A stretch of 56,019 bases of DNA from JBOGED01 sp050743625 (GTDB lineage: Bacteria; Actinomycetota; Nitriliruptoria; Euzebyales; Egibacteraceae): the NCBI GenBank assembly GCA_050743625.1, contig JBOGED010000179.1:1-56019 (forward strand). Reading direction: 5' to 3'. The notes beneath the pieces were generated by a model, which saw only the letters and a program-made list of their open reading frames with translations, did no database searches and had not been told where the DNA came from. Within the stretch, counting starts at the first letter, position 1. Every line of letters starts with the position of its first letter. Positions 16,701 to 25,163 of this stretch are shown one piece after another. Made by a program: the position numbers and the translations under genes.

Positions 16701-18304
16701 ATGGCCTCACTTCGCATCCGTCTCCTCAGCGCGCTCGCCGCGCTGCTATCCGTACTCGGGCCTGCCTCGGTCGCCGCTGCGCAAGCGCCGGCGCAGGACA
16801 CGCTGGTGATCGCGATAGAAGGCGAGCCGAACAACCTCAATCCGATCTTCGGGGACGTCTTCGGCTCGTTCAACGGGGACCACTGGCCGATCTTCACCAG
16901 CCTGTTGGACTACAACAAGCAGACCGAGTTGACGCCGGCGCTGGCCGCCGGGATGCCCGAGGTCTCTGAGGATGGGCTGAGCGTCACCGTCAAGGTCCGC
17001 GAGGACGTGCAGTGGCATGACGGGGAACCGGTTACCGCCGGTGACGTGGTATTCACCTATCAATCTATTCTGGATCCTGATGTGGCCACCAGCTTGCGGG
17101 ATCTGCTGTTCGAGTCTCTCGCGGAAGTGAGCGCACCGGACGAGCAAACGGTCAGCTTCCGGCTTTCCCGCCGGGATCCGGCCTTCCTAGACAAGCTCAC
17201 CATAGGGATCGTGCCCCAGCACCTGCTGGAGGGTCAGGATCTCAACACCGCCCGGTTCAATGTCGAGCCGGTGGGCAGCGGCCCGTTCGTCTTCAGCGAG
17301 TTCGTGGAGGGCGAGCGCCTGGTCATGACCGCCAACCCGGACTACTTCGGCGGCGACGTGGGGATTCCGAGAATTGTGTTCGTGTTCATCAACGACGAGA
17401 ACACCCGGGTGGCCAGGTTGGAGGCCGGCGAGATCGACGTCGACGCGGTCGGTCTGACACCCCGAATCGCCGAACGCTTCCGGGACTCGGACCGCTACGA
17501 CATCGTGCGGGTTCCCGGCGAGCAGCTCTCCTTGAACCTGCCCACCCACAACCCCGTGCTCAGCGATCAGCGGGTCCGCCAGGCCATCGGGCTGGCAATC
17601 GACCGGCCAACCTTCGTGAGCGGGCTGTTCGGAGACTTCGGCCGCCCGGCGTACAGCGCATTCCAGCCCCAGCATTGGGCGTACGACTCATCCGTGGAGT
17701 TCGACCAGAACATGGACCAAGCCAGAGCGCTGCTCGCCGAAGCGGGCTGGCGGCCCGGAGCGGACGGCGTGCTGGAGCGCCAGGGCACCCGCATGTCCTT
17801 CGAGTTCCTCCACGGCACCTCTCCGCTGGACCAGAACGCGGCGGTGGCGCTGCGGGACGCCCTGGCGGAGATCGGCGTGGAGGCCAGGCTGGAGGCGGTG
17901 GACAGCTTCGAGGAGCGGAACGAGTGGCCGAGACCGGGGCGGTCACCACCGGCCGGCCCGGCAATGCCTATGACCCCGACCTGTACCTCTTCCGGGATTT
18001 CCACTCCTCGTCGGCCACCGATGACGACATTGCCACGAACAGAAGCCGGATAGCCGACGACCAGGTTGACGCCGCCATCGAAGCCGGGCGCGCCAGCCTC
18101 GTTCAGGCAGAGCGGAAGAGCGCCTACTCCCAGCTCCAGATGGCGATGCGGGACAATGGTGCTATTCAGTACCTCGGCCAGCGGGATTACCTGCTGATCG
18201 TGTCCAAGAACATCCAGGGCATTGACGCTGGATCGTTGGACGGGCACCTCCACGGGTGGAGCCGGGGCCTGATGTGGAACCTGACCGAGTGGCGGTTGGC
18301 GTAA
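16701..18304 (+). pseudogene. Oligopeptide/nickel-type ABC substrate-binding protein, frameshifted near 17925
   Basis: From ATG 16701 (after GGGAAGGGA) comes a signal peptide (LLSALAALLSVLGPASVAAA, no lipobox Cys), then a family 5 solute-binding protein: DTLVIAIEGEPNNLNPIFGD, LVTAGDV-like EPVTAGDVVFTYQSI, PVGSGPFVFSEF and VRQAIGLAIDR. At about 17920-17930 coding moves to a second frame (ERVAETGAVTTGRPGNAYDP), ending in LDGHLHGWSRGLMWNLTEW at 18304. A single missing base explains this. Restored, it has about 535 residues, the family size, and no other damage is seen. It begins a five-gene transporter operon. Confidence 0.85.
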
Positions 18305-18341
18305 CAGAGATCGGTTCGCCTGGCTGGGAGGGTACGCACCG

Positions 18342-19333
18342 ATGAGAAGAGCACTCGGGCCGCGCGGTGCCCTGGCCATGGTGGCGCGCCGCCTGCTGAC
18401 ACTTCCCCTGGTGCTGTTGCTGGTGGCGGCGATGACGTTCGGGATGGTGGCGGTGTCACCGTTCGACTGGCGGGACGCCTACGCGACCGGCGGGCAGTCC
18501 CTGTCCGCGGAGACCGCCGAGCGGATCGCCCGGGTATGGAACCTGGACGCGCCGGTCCATGAACAGTTCGGCCGGTGGGTGGGGAACGTGGTGACCGGCG
18601 ATCTGGGCCACTCACGGTTGCTTGGGGTCAGCCGGTCGCGGATCAGCTGCGGGCCAGGGTTGGCAAGTCGGCGGTGCTGGTGGCCACAGCGCTGGCTCTG
18701 GCGCTGGTGGGAGGGCTGGCGGCGGGGGTGCTGGCGGCCGCCTTTCGGGATGGTCCCTTCGACTGGCTGGTGCGGACCTTCAGCTTCTACAGCGTGGCAT
18801 CCCCGTCGTTCTGGCTGGCGTTGCTGGCGCTCTGGCTGTTCTCCATCCAGCTGGGCTGGCTGCCGCCCGGGGGGACCACCGATCTTCGCAGCGCCGGCGC
18901 GGGCGGCTTCAGCGTGAGGCACCTCATCCTGCCGGCGGTCACCCTGGCGATCGCCCAGCTTGCGTGGTTTGCGATGTTCGTGCGCAATCAGCTTCTTGAG
19001 GTCCTGAGGGAGGACTACGTCCGGTTCGCCGAGGCGCAGGGGCTGAAGCGAGCCAGGGTCCTGTTCCGCCACGCGTTGCCCAACGCGCTGTTGCCCTTTC
19101 TCACCGGCGTGGGCGCCAACCTGACCGAGCTGGTTGGCGGCTCGGTGCTTATCGAGACGGTATTCGGCTGGCCGGGGCTGGGGGCGTTGGCGGTGCAAGC
19201 CGCCCGGGTGGTGGATCTTCCGCTGCTGCTCGGGATCACCCTGCTGGGATCAGTGGTGATCGTCCTGGGGAACCTGATCTCCGACCTGTCCTACCGGTTC
19301 GTCGACCCCAGAGTCAGGGAGGCGGCGGCATGA
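18342..19333 (+). pseudogene. ABC transporter permease (DppB/OppB type), frameshifted near 18622
   Basis: The N-terminal frame gives the first membrane helix (RRLLTLPLVLLLVAAMTFGM) and the periplasmic region to VVTGDLGHSRLLG. At the G-run near 18622 coding switches frame into QPVADQLRARVGKSAVLVAT, with five further helices and the EAA loop RFAEAQGLKRARVLFRHALP. Adding one base in the G-run restores LLGGQPVADQL and a protein of about 330 residues. It lies 37 bases after the binding protein, and its stop overlaps the next permease start. Confidence 0.85.
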
Positions 19334-20232
19334 CCGCGGAATCGCCCGCCGCCACCCGGGTTCGCGCGCCGGCTCGCATCGGCTCACGGATCGCCCGGCT
19401 GGAGCCCCGGTACGGAGCGATCGCCGCGGCCATCCTGCTGGCGCTGATGCTCCTCGGAGCGATCTTCGCTGGCGTGATCCGCCCGGCCGAGTACCTGGTC
19501 TCCGATCTGGGCTCGGTGCTGGAGGCGCCGTCGGCGGCCCATCCCCTGGGAACCGACGAGGTGGGGCGGGACGTCCTCGCGATCATCCTCCGGGGAATGC
19601 GGGTCTCCTTCTCGGTGAGCCTGGCGGCGGCGGTGCTGGCGCTTGTGATCGGAGGGTCGTTCGGGGTCCTGGCCGGCTCGGCGGGGGGCTGGGTCGACGG
19701 CCTCATGATGCGGGGGGTGGATTTTCTCTCCTCCCAGAGTCATCTTCTGTTCGGAATCCTGATCGCGGTGCTGGCTCGGCCCGTGGTCGGCGGGGCGGGG
19801 GCGATCATGCTCTCGGTGGGGCTGACCCACTGGATGCTGCTGGCCCGGGTTCTGCGTGCGGAGGTGCTCTCTTTGAAGGAGCGGCAGTTCGTGGCGGCGG
19901 CGATCAACGCCGGGGCCACCCGCCGGCAGCTCATCGTCCGGCATCTGATCCCGAACCTCGCGCCGGCTGCCGGGCTGGGGTTCGTCCTACTGGTGCCGCA
20001 CGCCATCTTTCACGAGTCGGCGCTGTCGTTCCTGGGGGTGGGCCTGCCCGTCGACCAGCCATCGCTCGGCACGTTGATCTCGGCCGGGCAGCGCACGTTG
20101 TTCGCGGGAGCGTGGTGGGTGATCCTGTTCCCCGGTCTGTTGATCGTGCTGGCGTCGATCTGTGTCGGCACCCTGGGCGAGTGGTGGCGGGACCGGACCC
20201 AGCCGCGCTGGCGGGCGGAGCTGGAGCTATGA
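19330..20232 (+). CDS. ABC transporter permease (DppC/OppC type)
   Basis: This 300-residue inner-membrane permease has an N-terminal tail, a first helix AAAILLALMLLGAIFAGVI, the conserved HPLGTDEVGRDVLAIILRG, and the EAA loop VAAAINAGATRRQLIVRHLI before LSFLGVGLPVDQPSLGTLI, all standard for OppC/DppC. It pairs with the upstream permease. The frame is intact, overlaps the upstream stop (ATGA at 19330), and is itself overlapped by the next ATPase, so the operon was translationally coupled. Confidence 0.92.
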   Translation: MTAESPAATRVRAPARIGSRIARLEPRYGAIAAAILLALMLLGAIFAGVIRPAEYLVSDLGSVLEAPSAAHPLGTDEVGRDVLAIILRGMRVSFSVSLAAAVLALVIGGSFGVLAGSAGGWVDGLMMRGVDFLSSQSHLLFGILIAVLARPVVGGAGAIMLSVGLTHWMLLARVLRAEVLSLKERQFVAAAINAGATRRQLIVRHLIPNLAPAAGLGFVLLVPHAIFHESALSFLGVGLPVDQPSLGTLISAGQRTLFAGAWWVILFPGLLIVLASICVGTLGEWWRDRTQPRWRAELEL

Positions 20233-21227
20233 GCGGCGCACCCGCTGAAGGCGACACTGCGGACAAGGTTGTGAGAGAAGCCACCGCCCCAAGCGACGGG
20301 CCGTTGTTGAAGGTAAGAGGCCTTTCGGCCAAGTTCCGGACCCGGCACGGCCTGGTGGCGGCGCTATCCGATGTCGACCTTGATCTGGGGCCGGGCGAAT
20401 GCCGGGTGGTGATCGGCGAGTCCGGTTCGGGCAAGAGCGTCCTGGTGCACTGCCTGCTCGGCCTGCTTCCGGCCAATGTCGAGCTTCACGGCTCGGTTCA
20501 GGTCGAGGGTAAAGAGGTGCTGGGCGCCAGCGACCGCACCATGGCCCTCATCCGGTCGCAGGTAACCGCGTTCATCCCGCAGAGCCCATCCACGGCGCTG
20601 AACCCGGTCCGCCGAGTGGGCCCGCTGTTGAGCGAGCTTCTCGGCAGCAGGGGTTTGGACGGGACGGAGAGCCGCCGCCGGCTGCTGGAGGGGGCCTCAT
20701 CGTTGGGCCTGAACCTCCAAGAACGCTGGCGCAGCTACCCTCATCAGCTCTCCGGCGGGATGCAGCAGCGGGCGGTCACCGCGCTGGCGTTGGCCAGCCG
20801 GCCCCGGCTGGTGCTGGCCGATGAGCCGACCAGCGGGCTGGATGCCAGCCGGGTTGAGGACACCGCCCGGCAGCTGCGCGCGCTGACCGAGGAGGGGGCG
20901 GGTCTGCTGGTGGTAACCCATGATCTTGGCCTTGCCCGCCGGCTGGAGGGCAGGATCGCCTTGCTGTACGGGGGCCGGGTGGTGGAGGATCGCCCCACAA
21001 AGGCCTTCTTCGAATCGGCGGCCCACCCGTACGGCGTGGGCCTGCTGGCAGCGCTCCCGGAGCGGGGGGCGGAACCGATCCCCGGGATGCCGCCTTCGTT
21101 GACCGCGCTGCCCGACGGTTGCTGTTTTGCTCCCCGCTGTGAGCATCGCATGCCGGCTTGCGCCGAGCGGGTCCCTGATCTGGCGCCGTTGCCCGACGGC
21201 GCATCCCGGTGCCTCCTGCATGCTTAG
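20229..21227 (+). CDS. ABC transporter ATP-binding protein (DppD/OppD type)
   Basis: 332 residues from the ATG overlapping the permease stop. Walker A is GESGSGKSV, the Q-loop region FIPQSPSTALNP, the signature LSGGMQQR, Walker B LVLADEPTSGLD and the switch His VTHDL. The C-terminal extension contains the oligopeptide ABC Cys cluster CCFAPRCEHRMPAC, typical of OppD/DppD. It energises peptide, nickel or opine-type uptake with the DppF-like partner that follows. Confidence 0.93.
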   Translation: MSGAPAEGDTADKVVREATAPSDGPLLKVRGLSAKFRTRHGLVAALSDVDLDLGPGECRVVIGESGSGKSVLVHCLLGLLPANVELHGSVQVEGKEVLGASDRTMALIRSQVTAFIPQSPSTALNPVRRVGPLLSELLGSRGLDGTESRRRLLEGASSLGLNLQERWRSYPHQLSGGMQQRAVTALALASRPRLVLADEPTSGLDASRVEDTARQLRALTEEGAGLLVVTHDLGLARRLEGRIALLYGGRVVEDRPTKAFFESAAHPYGVGLLAALPERGAEPIPGMPPSLTALPDGCCFAPRCEHRMPACAERVPDLAPLPDGASRCLLHA

Positions 21228-21882
21228 CGCGCGGGCGGTCTCTAAGAGCTTCGAGTCGGCGCACGGGACCGTGCCGGCGCTGGAGGATCTCTCCATCAGC
21301 ATAGAGCCAGGCGAGCGAGTGGGACTGGTGGGCCCCAGCGGGTGCGGGAAGTCCACGCTTGCCCGGATCCTGACCTTTCTGCTGGCTCCCGATTCGGGAA
21401 CGGTAACCCTGAACGGTACTCGGGTAACCCGGTTCGGGATCAAAGCGCCCCCGCAGGTTCGCCGGCGGGTCCAGATGCTCTGGCAGTCCCCACGGCAGGC
21501 CGCCGACCCCCGCCGCAAGCTGGCCGACCTGATCACCGAGCCGGGGGCGCTGAAGAAGACCCCGGTGGACTTGAGCCGCTGGGCCGAGATCGCCGGTGTT
21601 CCCGAAGAGCTGCTGGAGCGGTACCCTCACGAGGTTTCCGAGGGCCAGCTCCAGCGGGCGATGGTGGCCCGTGCGCTGGCCTGTGAGCCGGACTATCTGG
21701 TGGGCGACGAGCCGACCTCCATGCTGGACGTCTCCTCGCAGGCGGGCGTCCTCCGCGCCATCGAAACCGCCCAGCAGCGGACCGGCCTGGGCGTGCTGCT
21801 GATCAGCCACGACGCCGAGCTGGTCGGGTACTGGTGCGGCCGGGTGCTCCAGTTGGGAGATCCATCGCCCGCAGCGGCGTGA
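21220..21882 (+). CDS. ABC transporter ATP-binding protein (DppF/OppF type), short form
   Basis: 220 residues; the ATG at 21220 overlaps the preceding gene by 8 bases. Walker A is GPSGCGKST, Q-loop MLWQSPRQAADP, signature VSEGQLQRAMVARAL (Ser-Glu replacing the usual Ser-Gly-Gly), Walker B YLVGDEPTSMLD and switch LISHDAEL. It lacks the long C-terminal Cys region of many OppF proteins, as do several nickel/peptide NikE-like forms. It is the last gene of the operon; palindromic repeats follow within 40 bases. Confidence 0.92.
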   Translation: MLSARAVSKSFESAHGTVPALEDLSISIEPGERVGLVGPSGCGKSTLARILTFLLAPDSGTVTLNGTRVTRFGIKAPPQVRRRVQMLWQSPRQAADPRRKLADLITEPGALKKTPVDLSRWAEIAGVPEELLERYPHEVSEGQLQRAMVARALACEPDYLVGDEPTSMLDVSSQAGVLRAIETAQQRTGLGVLLISHDAELVGYWCGRVLQLGDPSPAAA

Positions 21883-21917
21883 CCAAGACGCCGAAGCCAA
21901 AGAACCCAACCGGAGTT

Positions 21918-21963
21918 CCGGAACAGGGATTTGGGTCTACCTGCCCCTGAAACCTTGTTCGGG
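21918..21963. repeat. Palindromic repeat, GAACAGGGATTT family, copy B
   Basis: The left arm CCGGAACAGGGATTTGGG pairs imperfectly with the right arm CCCCTGAAACCTTGTTCGGG around a short TCTACCTG centre. It lies 36 bases after the ABC operon stop. It is more diverged than copies A and C. Confidence 0.65.
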
Positions 21964-22070
21964 AGAGCAAGCCTGCGCCATTGACGGCATATGCGCCGCC
22001 CGCGAACGCACACGGACGCGAGCCGCTCTGGACGACCCTGAGCTGTGTGCGGGATACGCGCCAGGTCTTC

Positions 22071-22118
22071 CCCGAACAGGGATTTAGGGGCGCATGTGCC
22101 CCTAAATCCCTGTTCAGG
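22071..22118. repeat. Palindromic repeat, GAACAGGGATTT family, copy C (best preserved)
   Basis: GAACAGGGATTTAGGGGC (22074-22091) and its perfect reverse complement (22098-22115) enclose the 6-base loop GCATGT: an 18-bp stem without mismatch. The left flank CGCCAGGTCTTCCCC is shared with the half-copy near 55920-55944, so the repeat unit is longer than the palindrome. Confidence 0.8.
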
Positions 22119-22289
22119 AAAGAACGGCGCCCCGCGAACAAGGCGGGAGCACCCTACGGCCCATGCCCGAATCTGCCCGAACCCGCCGGCCACCACGGAA
22201 AATTTTCCTGAGTGGATGTATTTGTGCGGGGGTGTGGCGCCTCTTGCAAGTCAGACCGATCCCCACGAGTGGCGAAGGAGGCGACCGTC

Positions 22290-22397
22290 ATGGCACACGC
22301 CATCGATTTTTTCGCCGCTGCGCGCATGTTGCGTGGACGCCTGCCGAAGCTTCGCGGCCTCGTGGTTCTTGGGTTCTGTCTGACGCTGTTGGCGTAA
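22290..22397 (+). CDS. Possible small hydrophobic peptide
   Basis: A 35-codon frame starts at ATG 22290 behind a strong AAGGAGG. It reads MAHAIDFFAAARMLRGRLP followed by a hydrophobic tail LRGLVVLGFCLTLLA, compatible with a single membrane segment. I recognise no family. The good ribosome site is the main support. It stands alone between the palindromes and the sigma-like gene. Confidence 0.35.
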   Translation: MAHAIDFFAAARMLRGRLPKLRGLVVLGFCLTLLA

Positions 22398-22628
22398 GCG
22401 GACAAATGCCGTCGATGTTCCGTATCCGGCGTTAACCATCCAGGCTCACGGCGCCAAAGCCGTCACCCGTCGCCCCGTCAGCGGCATCGGCCACTGACGC
22501 CGTCTTAAGGCCTTCTTTCTGACCTGGAACTCCGGTCAGAGCCCGCTCTTCGACCCGCCAACCCATTCCCGCTGTGCAACTGCCGCCGTATGAGCGCCTA
22601 GGCCGGCGGCCAAGAGGTGGACCGACTC

Positions 22629-22985
22629 ATGCGACACCCTGCATATCCGGCATACCAACCCCCGTCCCGATCCGCCGTTGCTGTCGACGGTGGGCACGCG
22701 TCGCTTGTGCTCGCCGCTGCCGCTGGCGATCAGGATGCCTGGTCGGCGCTGGTCCAACGCTTCGCGGGCCTTGTCTGGGATATCGCCCACACGCATGGGC
22801 TACCCACTGCTCAGGCAACCTCCGTGGCTCGCGTGACCTGGCTGCGCCTGGCACAGCGCCTTGGCCGCCTCCCACACCCGGCGCATGTCGGCGAGTGGCT
22901 GGCGGCCACCGCCCACCAGGAGAGCGTGCGCGCCCTCCGCCTCGTAAGCCGACACGACACCCCAGAGGGAGATCACCATGAGTAA
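22629..22985 (+). CDS. Truncated ECF-sigma-like protein (region 2 only)
   Basis: About 118 residues. After a short leader, AAAAGDQDAWSALVQRFAGLVWDIAHTHGL, then VTWLRLAQRLGRLPHPAHVGEWLAATAHQESVRAL, follow the region 2 helices of SigK/RpoE-like factors. The protein stops there, with no linker or region 4 helix-turn-helix, so it cannot bind a -35 element in the normal way. AGAGGTGG favours the ATG at 22629 over a GTG at 22617. Its TAA overlaps the start of the drrA-like gene by 8 bases, so translation is coupled. It may be a truncated relic or a coupling/regulatory peptide. Confidence 0.7.
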   Translation: MRHPAYPAYQPPSRSAVAVDGGHASLVLAAAAGDQDAWSALVQRFAGLVWDIAHTHGLPTAQATSVARVTWLRLAQRLGRLPHPAHVGEWLAATAHQESVRALRLVSRHDTPEGDHHE

Positions 22986-23975
22986 CGCGATCCAGGTCGA
23001 GGGGCTCGCCAAGTCGTTCGGCGCCACCCGCGCGCTGGACGGCATCGACCTGCAGGTACCCGAGGGCACCGTGGCGGGGCTGCTCGGCCCGAACGGCTCG
23101 GGCAAGACCACGGCCGTCCGTATCCTGGCCACGCTGCTCGCGCCCACAGCGGGACGAGCCAGCGTGGCCGGGTACGACGTCACCCGCCAGGCGGCGCACG
23201 TACGCAGGGTCATCGGCCTCACCGGCCAGTACGCCGCGGTCGACGCCAACCTCACGGGGTTCGAGAACCTCGAGATGATCGGCCGCCTGCTCGACCTGCC
23301 GCGAGCTGAGGCGCGCCTGCGCGCGGGCGCGCTGCTCGAGCGCTTCAACCTTGTCGACGCCGGCCGCCGCCCCCTCAAGACGTACTCCGGGGGGATGCAA
23401 CGCCGCCTGGACCTTGCCGCCAGCATCGTCGGCCGCCCTAAGGTGCTGTTCCTCGACGAGCCCACCACAGGACTGGACCCGCGCAGCCGCATGGATCTGT
23501 GGGGCATCATCCGCGAGCTGGTCGCCGAGGGCACCAGCGTGCTCTTGACGACGCAATACCTGGACGAGGCCGACCAGTTGGCCGACGGCATCACCGTCCT
23601 CGACGGGGGCCGGGTCATCGCCCACGGCACTTCCCAACAGCTCAAGGCGCAGACCGGTGGGCCGGTTCTGGAGGTGCGTCCCGCCGACCCGGCCGACATG
23701 GAGGCCGTCGCCTCCCAGATGGCGGCGCTGGCTGGCGATCTCCCCGACGTCGACCGCGACACCGGGGTGATCAGGGTCTGCATCGCCCATGCCGGTCTGC
23801 TCGCGGTGGCCGTCCGCCGGCTCGACGATGCCGGCATCGCCGTCACCGACCTGGCATTGCGCCGGCCCAGCCTTGACGAGGTCTTCCTGCAGCTACCGGG
23901 CGCAGGGCTCAACCCGCCGACCAGGCAGAGCCCAGACCGGTACCCAAGCGCCGTATCAGAAGGAGGGTCGCATGA
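22978..23975 (+). CDS. DrrA-type ABC exporter ATPase (daunorubicin-resistance family), frameshift near 23893
   Basis: The ATPase begins MSNAIQVEGLAKSFGATRAL; Walker A is GPNGSGKTT, Q-loop GLTGQYAAVD, signature YSGGMQRRLDLA, Walker B VLFLDEPTTGLD, with the C-terminal DrrA block RRPSLDEVFLQL. In the frame as given, the protein runs on to 24081 with unlikely residues over the next gene. A one-base deletion near 23893 would give QLTGRRAQPADQAEP and a stop at 23973-23975, overlapping the permease ATG (ATGA). That matches the family's C-terminal LTG motif and spacing, so I place the true end there. It powers a two-gene exporter of drugs or lipids. Confidence 0.88.
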
Positions 23976-24796
23976 CCGCCACCACCGTCGAACGCGTCGA
24001 GGCTGCCAGGCCCATACCGCCGAACCCGCGATCCGGTCCGCGGCGGGCGCTCAGCCACGCGCTCACCGTCACCCGCCGTAACTTGATCCAGCTGAGGCGC
24101 AGCCCCGAGTTGATGGTGTTCACCGCCATCGAGCCGATCTTGTTCTTGGTGTTGTTCAACTCCGTGTTCGGCGGCGCCATCGCCACTCCGGGGGTGGCCT
24201 ACATCGACTTCCTGATCCCCGGGCTCGTCGTCCAGCTCGTCGCGTTCGCTACCGTCCAGACCGGCATCGGCCTCAACCAGGATGTCTCCAAGGGCATCGT
24301 CGACCGGTTCCGGTCCCTGCCGATGGCCCGCTCCGCGGTGTTGACGGGGCGGATCCTGGCCGACGCCGCTCGCTTCGTGTTCACCACCCTCCTGTTGGCC
24401 GGCCTCGGCACGCTGTTCGGGTTCCGGATCGCCACAGGGCCTGTCGCTGCCCTCGGCGCGCTCTTGCTCGCGATCGCCTTCGGCGTGGCGCTGGCTTGGG
24501 TCGCCGCCTGGATCGGGCTGGCCGTGCGCAACCCCGAGACGGTCCAGGCAGCCGGGTTCCTGTGGCTGTTCCCCCTGACCTTCGCCAGCTCCGTCTACGT
24601 GCCCATCCAGACCATGCCCGGCTGGATGCAAGCATTCGCCAAGGCCAACCCGGTCACCGTCGCGGTCGACGCGCTGCGAGCCCTGCTGATCGACGGGCCC
24701 GCCACAACCCCTGTGCTGCGGGCGCTCGCGTGGACGGTCTGTATCCTGACCGTGTTCGCCACCCTGGCCATTCGCCAGTACCGCCGGATCCAGTAA
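23972..24796 (+). CDS. DrrB-type ABC-2 exporter permease
   Basis: 274 residues from the ATG after AAGGAGG. It has six predicted helices and the ABC-2 pattern: RRNLIQLRRSPELMVFTAIE, FIPGLV-like DFLIPGLVVQLVAFATVQTG, VDRFRSLPMARSAVLTGRIL, FGVALAWVAAWIGLAVRNPE, and PLTFASSVYVPIQTMPGWMQ near the C-terminus. It forms the exporter with the preceding ATPase and is the last gene of this unit. The substrate is unknown. Confidence 0.92.
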   Translation: MTATTVERVEAARPIPPNPRSGPRRALSHALTVTRRNLIQLRRSPELMVFTAIEPILFLVLFNSVFGGAIATPGVAYIDFLIPGLVVQLVAFATVQTGIGLNQDVSKGIVDRFRSLPMARSAVLTGRILADAARFVFTTLLLAGLGTLFGFRIATGPVAALGALLLAIAFGVALAWVAAWIGLAVRNPETVQAAGFLWLFPLTFASSVYVPIQTMPGWMQAFAKANPVTVAVDALRALLIDGPATTPVLRALAWTVCILTVFATLAIRQYRRIQ

Positions 24797-24840
24797 CCCT
24801 ATGGCGACACCGGCGTGTCACACCGTTCGTCCGGATAGTT

Positions 24841-24860
24841 GGACAAACGCAACGCGCCCG
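24841..24860. repeat. 20-bp dispersed repeat, candidate attachment-site remnant (copy 2)
   Basis: Exact match to 3250-3269 in the same orientation, 44 bases after the DrrB-like stop. The nine bases CCGGATAGT at 24831-24839 are the reverse complement of the nine bases flanking copy 1. There is no integrase near this copy. Confidence 0.4.
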
Positions 24861-24875
24861 CGCATCCTGAGCGGG

Positions 24876-25142
24876 ATGGAGTCACCAGACCACTCCGGCA
24901 TCCCACGGAAATCTGTCCCGCCGGGACGGTACATGACCAACTTCGCCTTCATGTGCGCGGCGCTTGCCCTCACCGTCTCCCCCGGCGCCTTCGGGCTGCT
25001 CGGGCTCTTCCTGGCGGGGAGGGCGATCGCAAAGGGCGACCGCCCCCTGGCGACCTACGCGTTGATCGCGGTGATCGTCTGCGCGGCGATTCCGATCCTG
25101 GTGAACCTCGCCACCACGGCTCCTCCCGCGCCCGGCCCCTAG
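24876..25142 (+). CDS. Small membrane protein of unknown function
   Basis: Up to 88 residues from ATG 24876, or 69 from ATG 24933, which has GGGACGG before it. There are two hydrophobic segments, FAFMCAALALTVSPGAFGLL and LATYALIAVIVCAAIPILVN, joined by a short charged loop (RAIAKGDRP). No family is recognised. It may be co-transcribed with the GH57 gene 21 bases downstream. Confidence 0.6.
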   Translation: MESPDHSGIPRKSVPPGRYMTNFAFMCAALALTVSPGAFGLLGLFLAGRAIAKGDRPLATYALIAVIVCAAIPILVNLATTAPPAPGP

Positions 25143-25163
25143 AGGCGCCGCATACTGGCCACC

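Noticed and set aside
3250..24860. The two 20-mers considered as attL and attR of one 21.6-kb island.
   Set aside because: The integrase lies outside the interval, and the interval holds core genes (fumC, glnD, glnK). Kept only as separate candidate sites.
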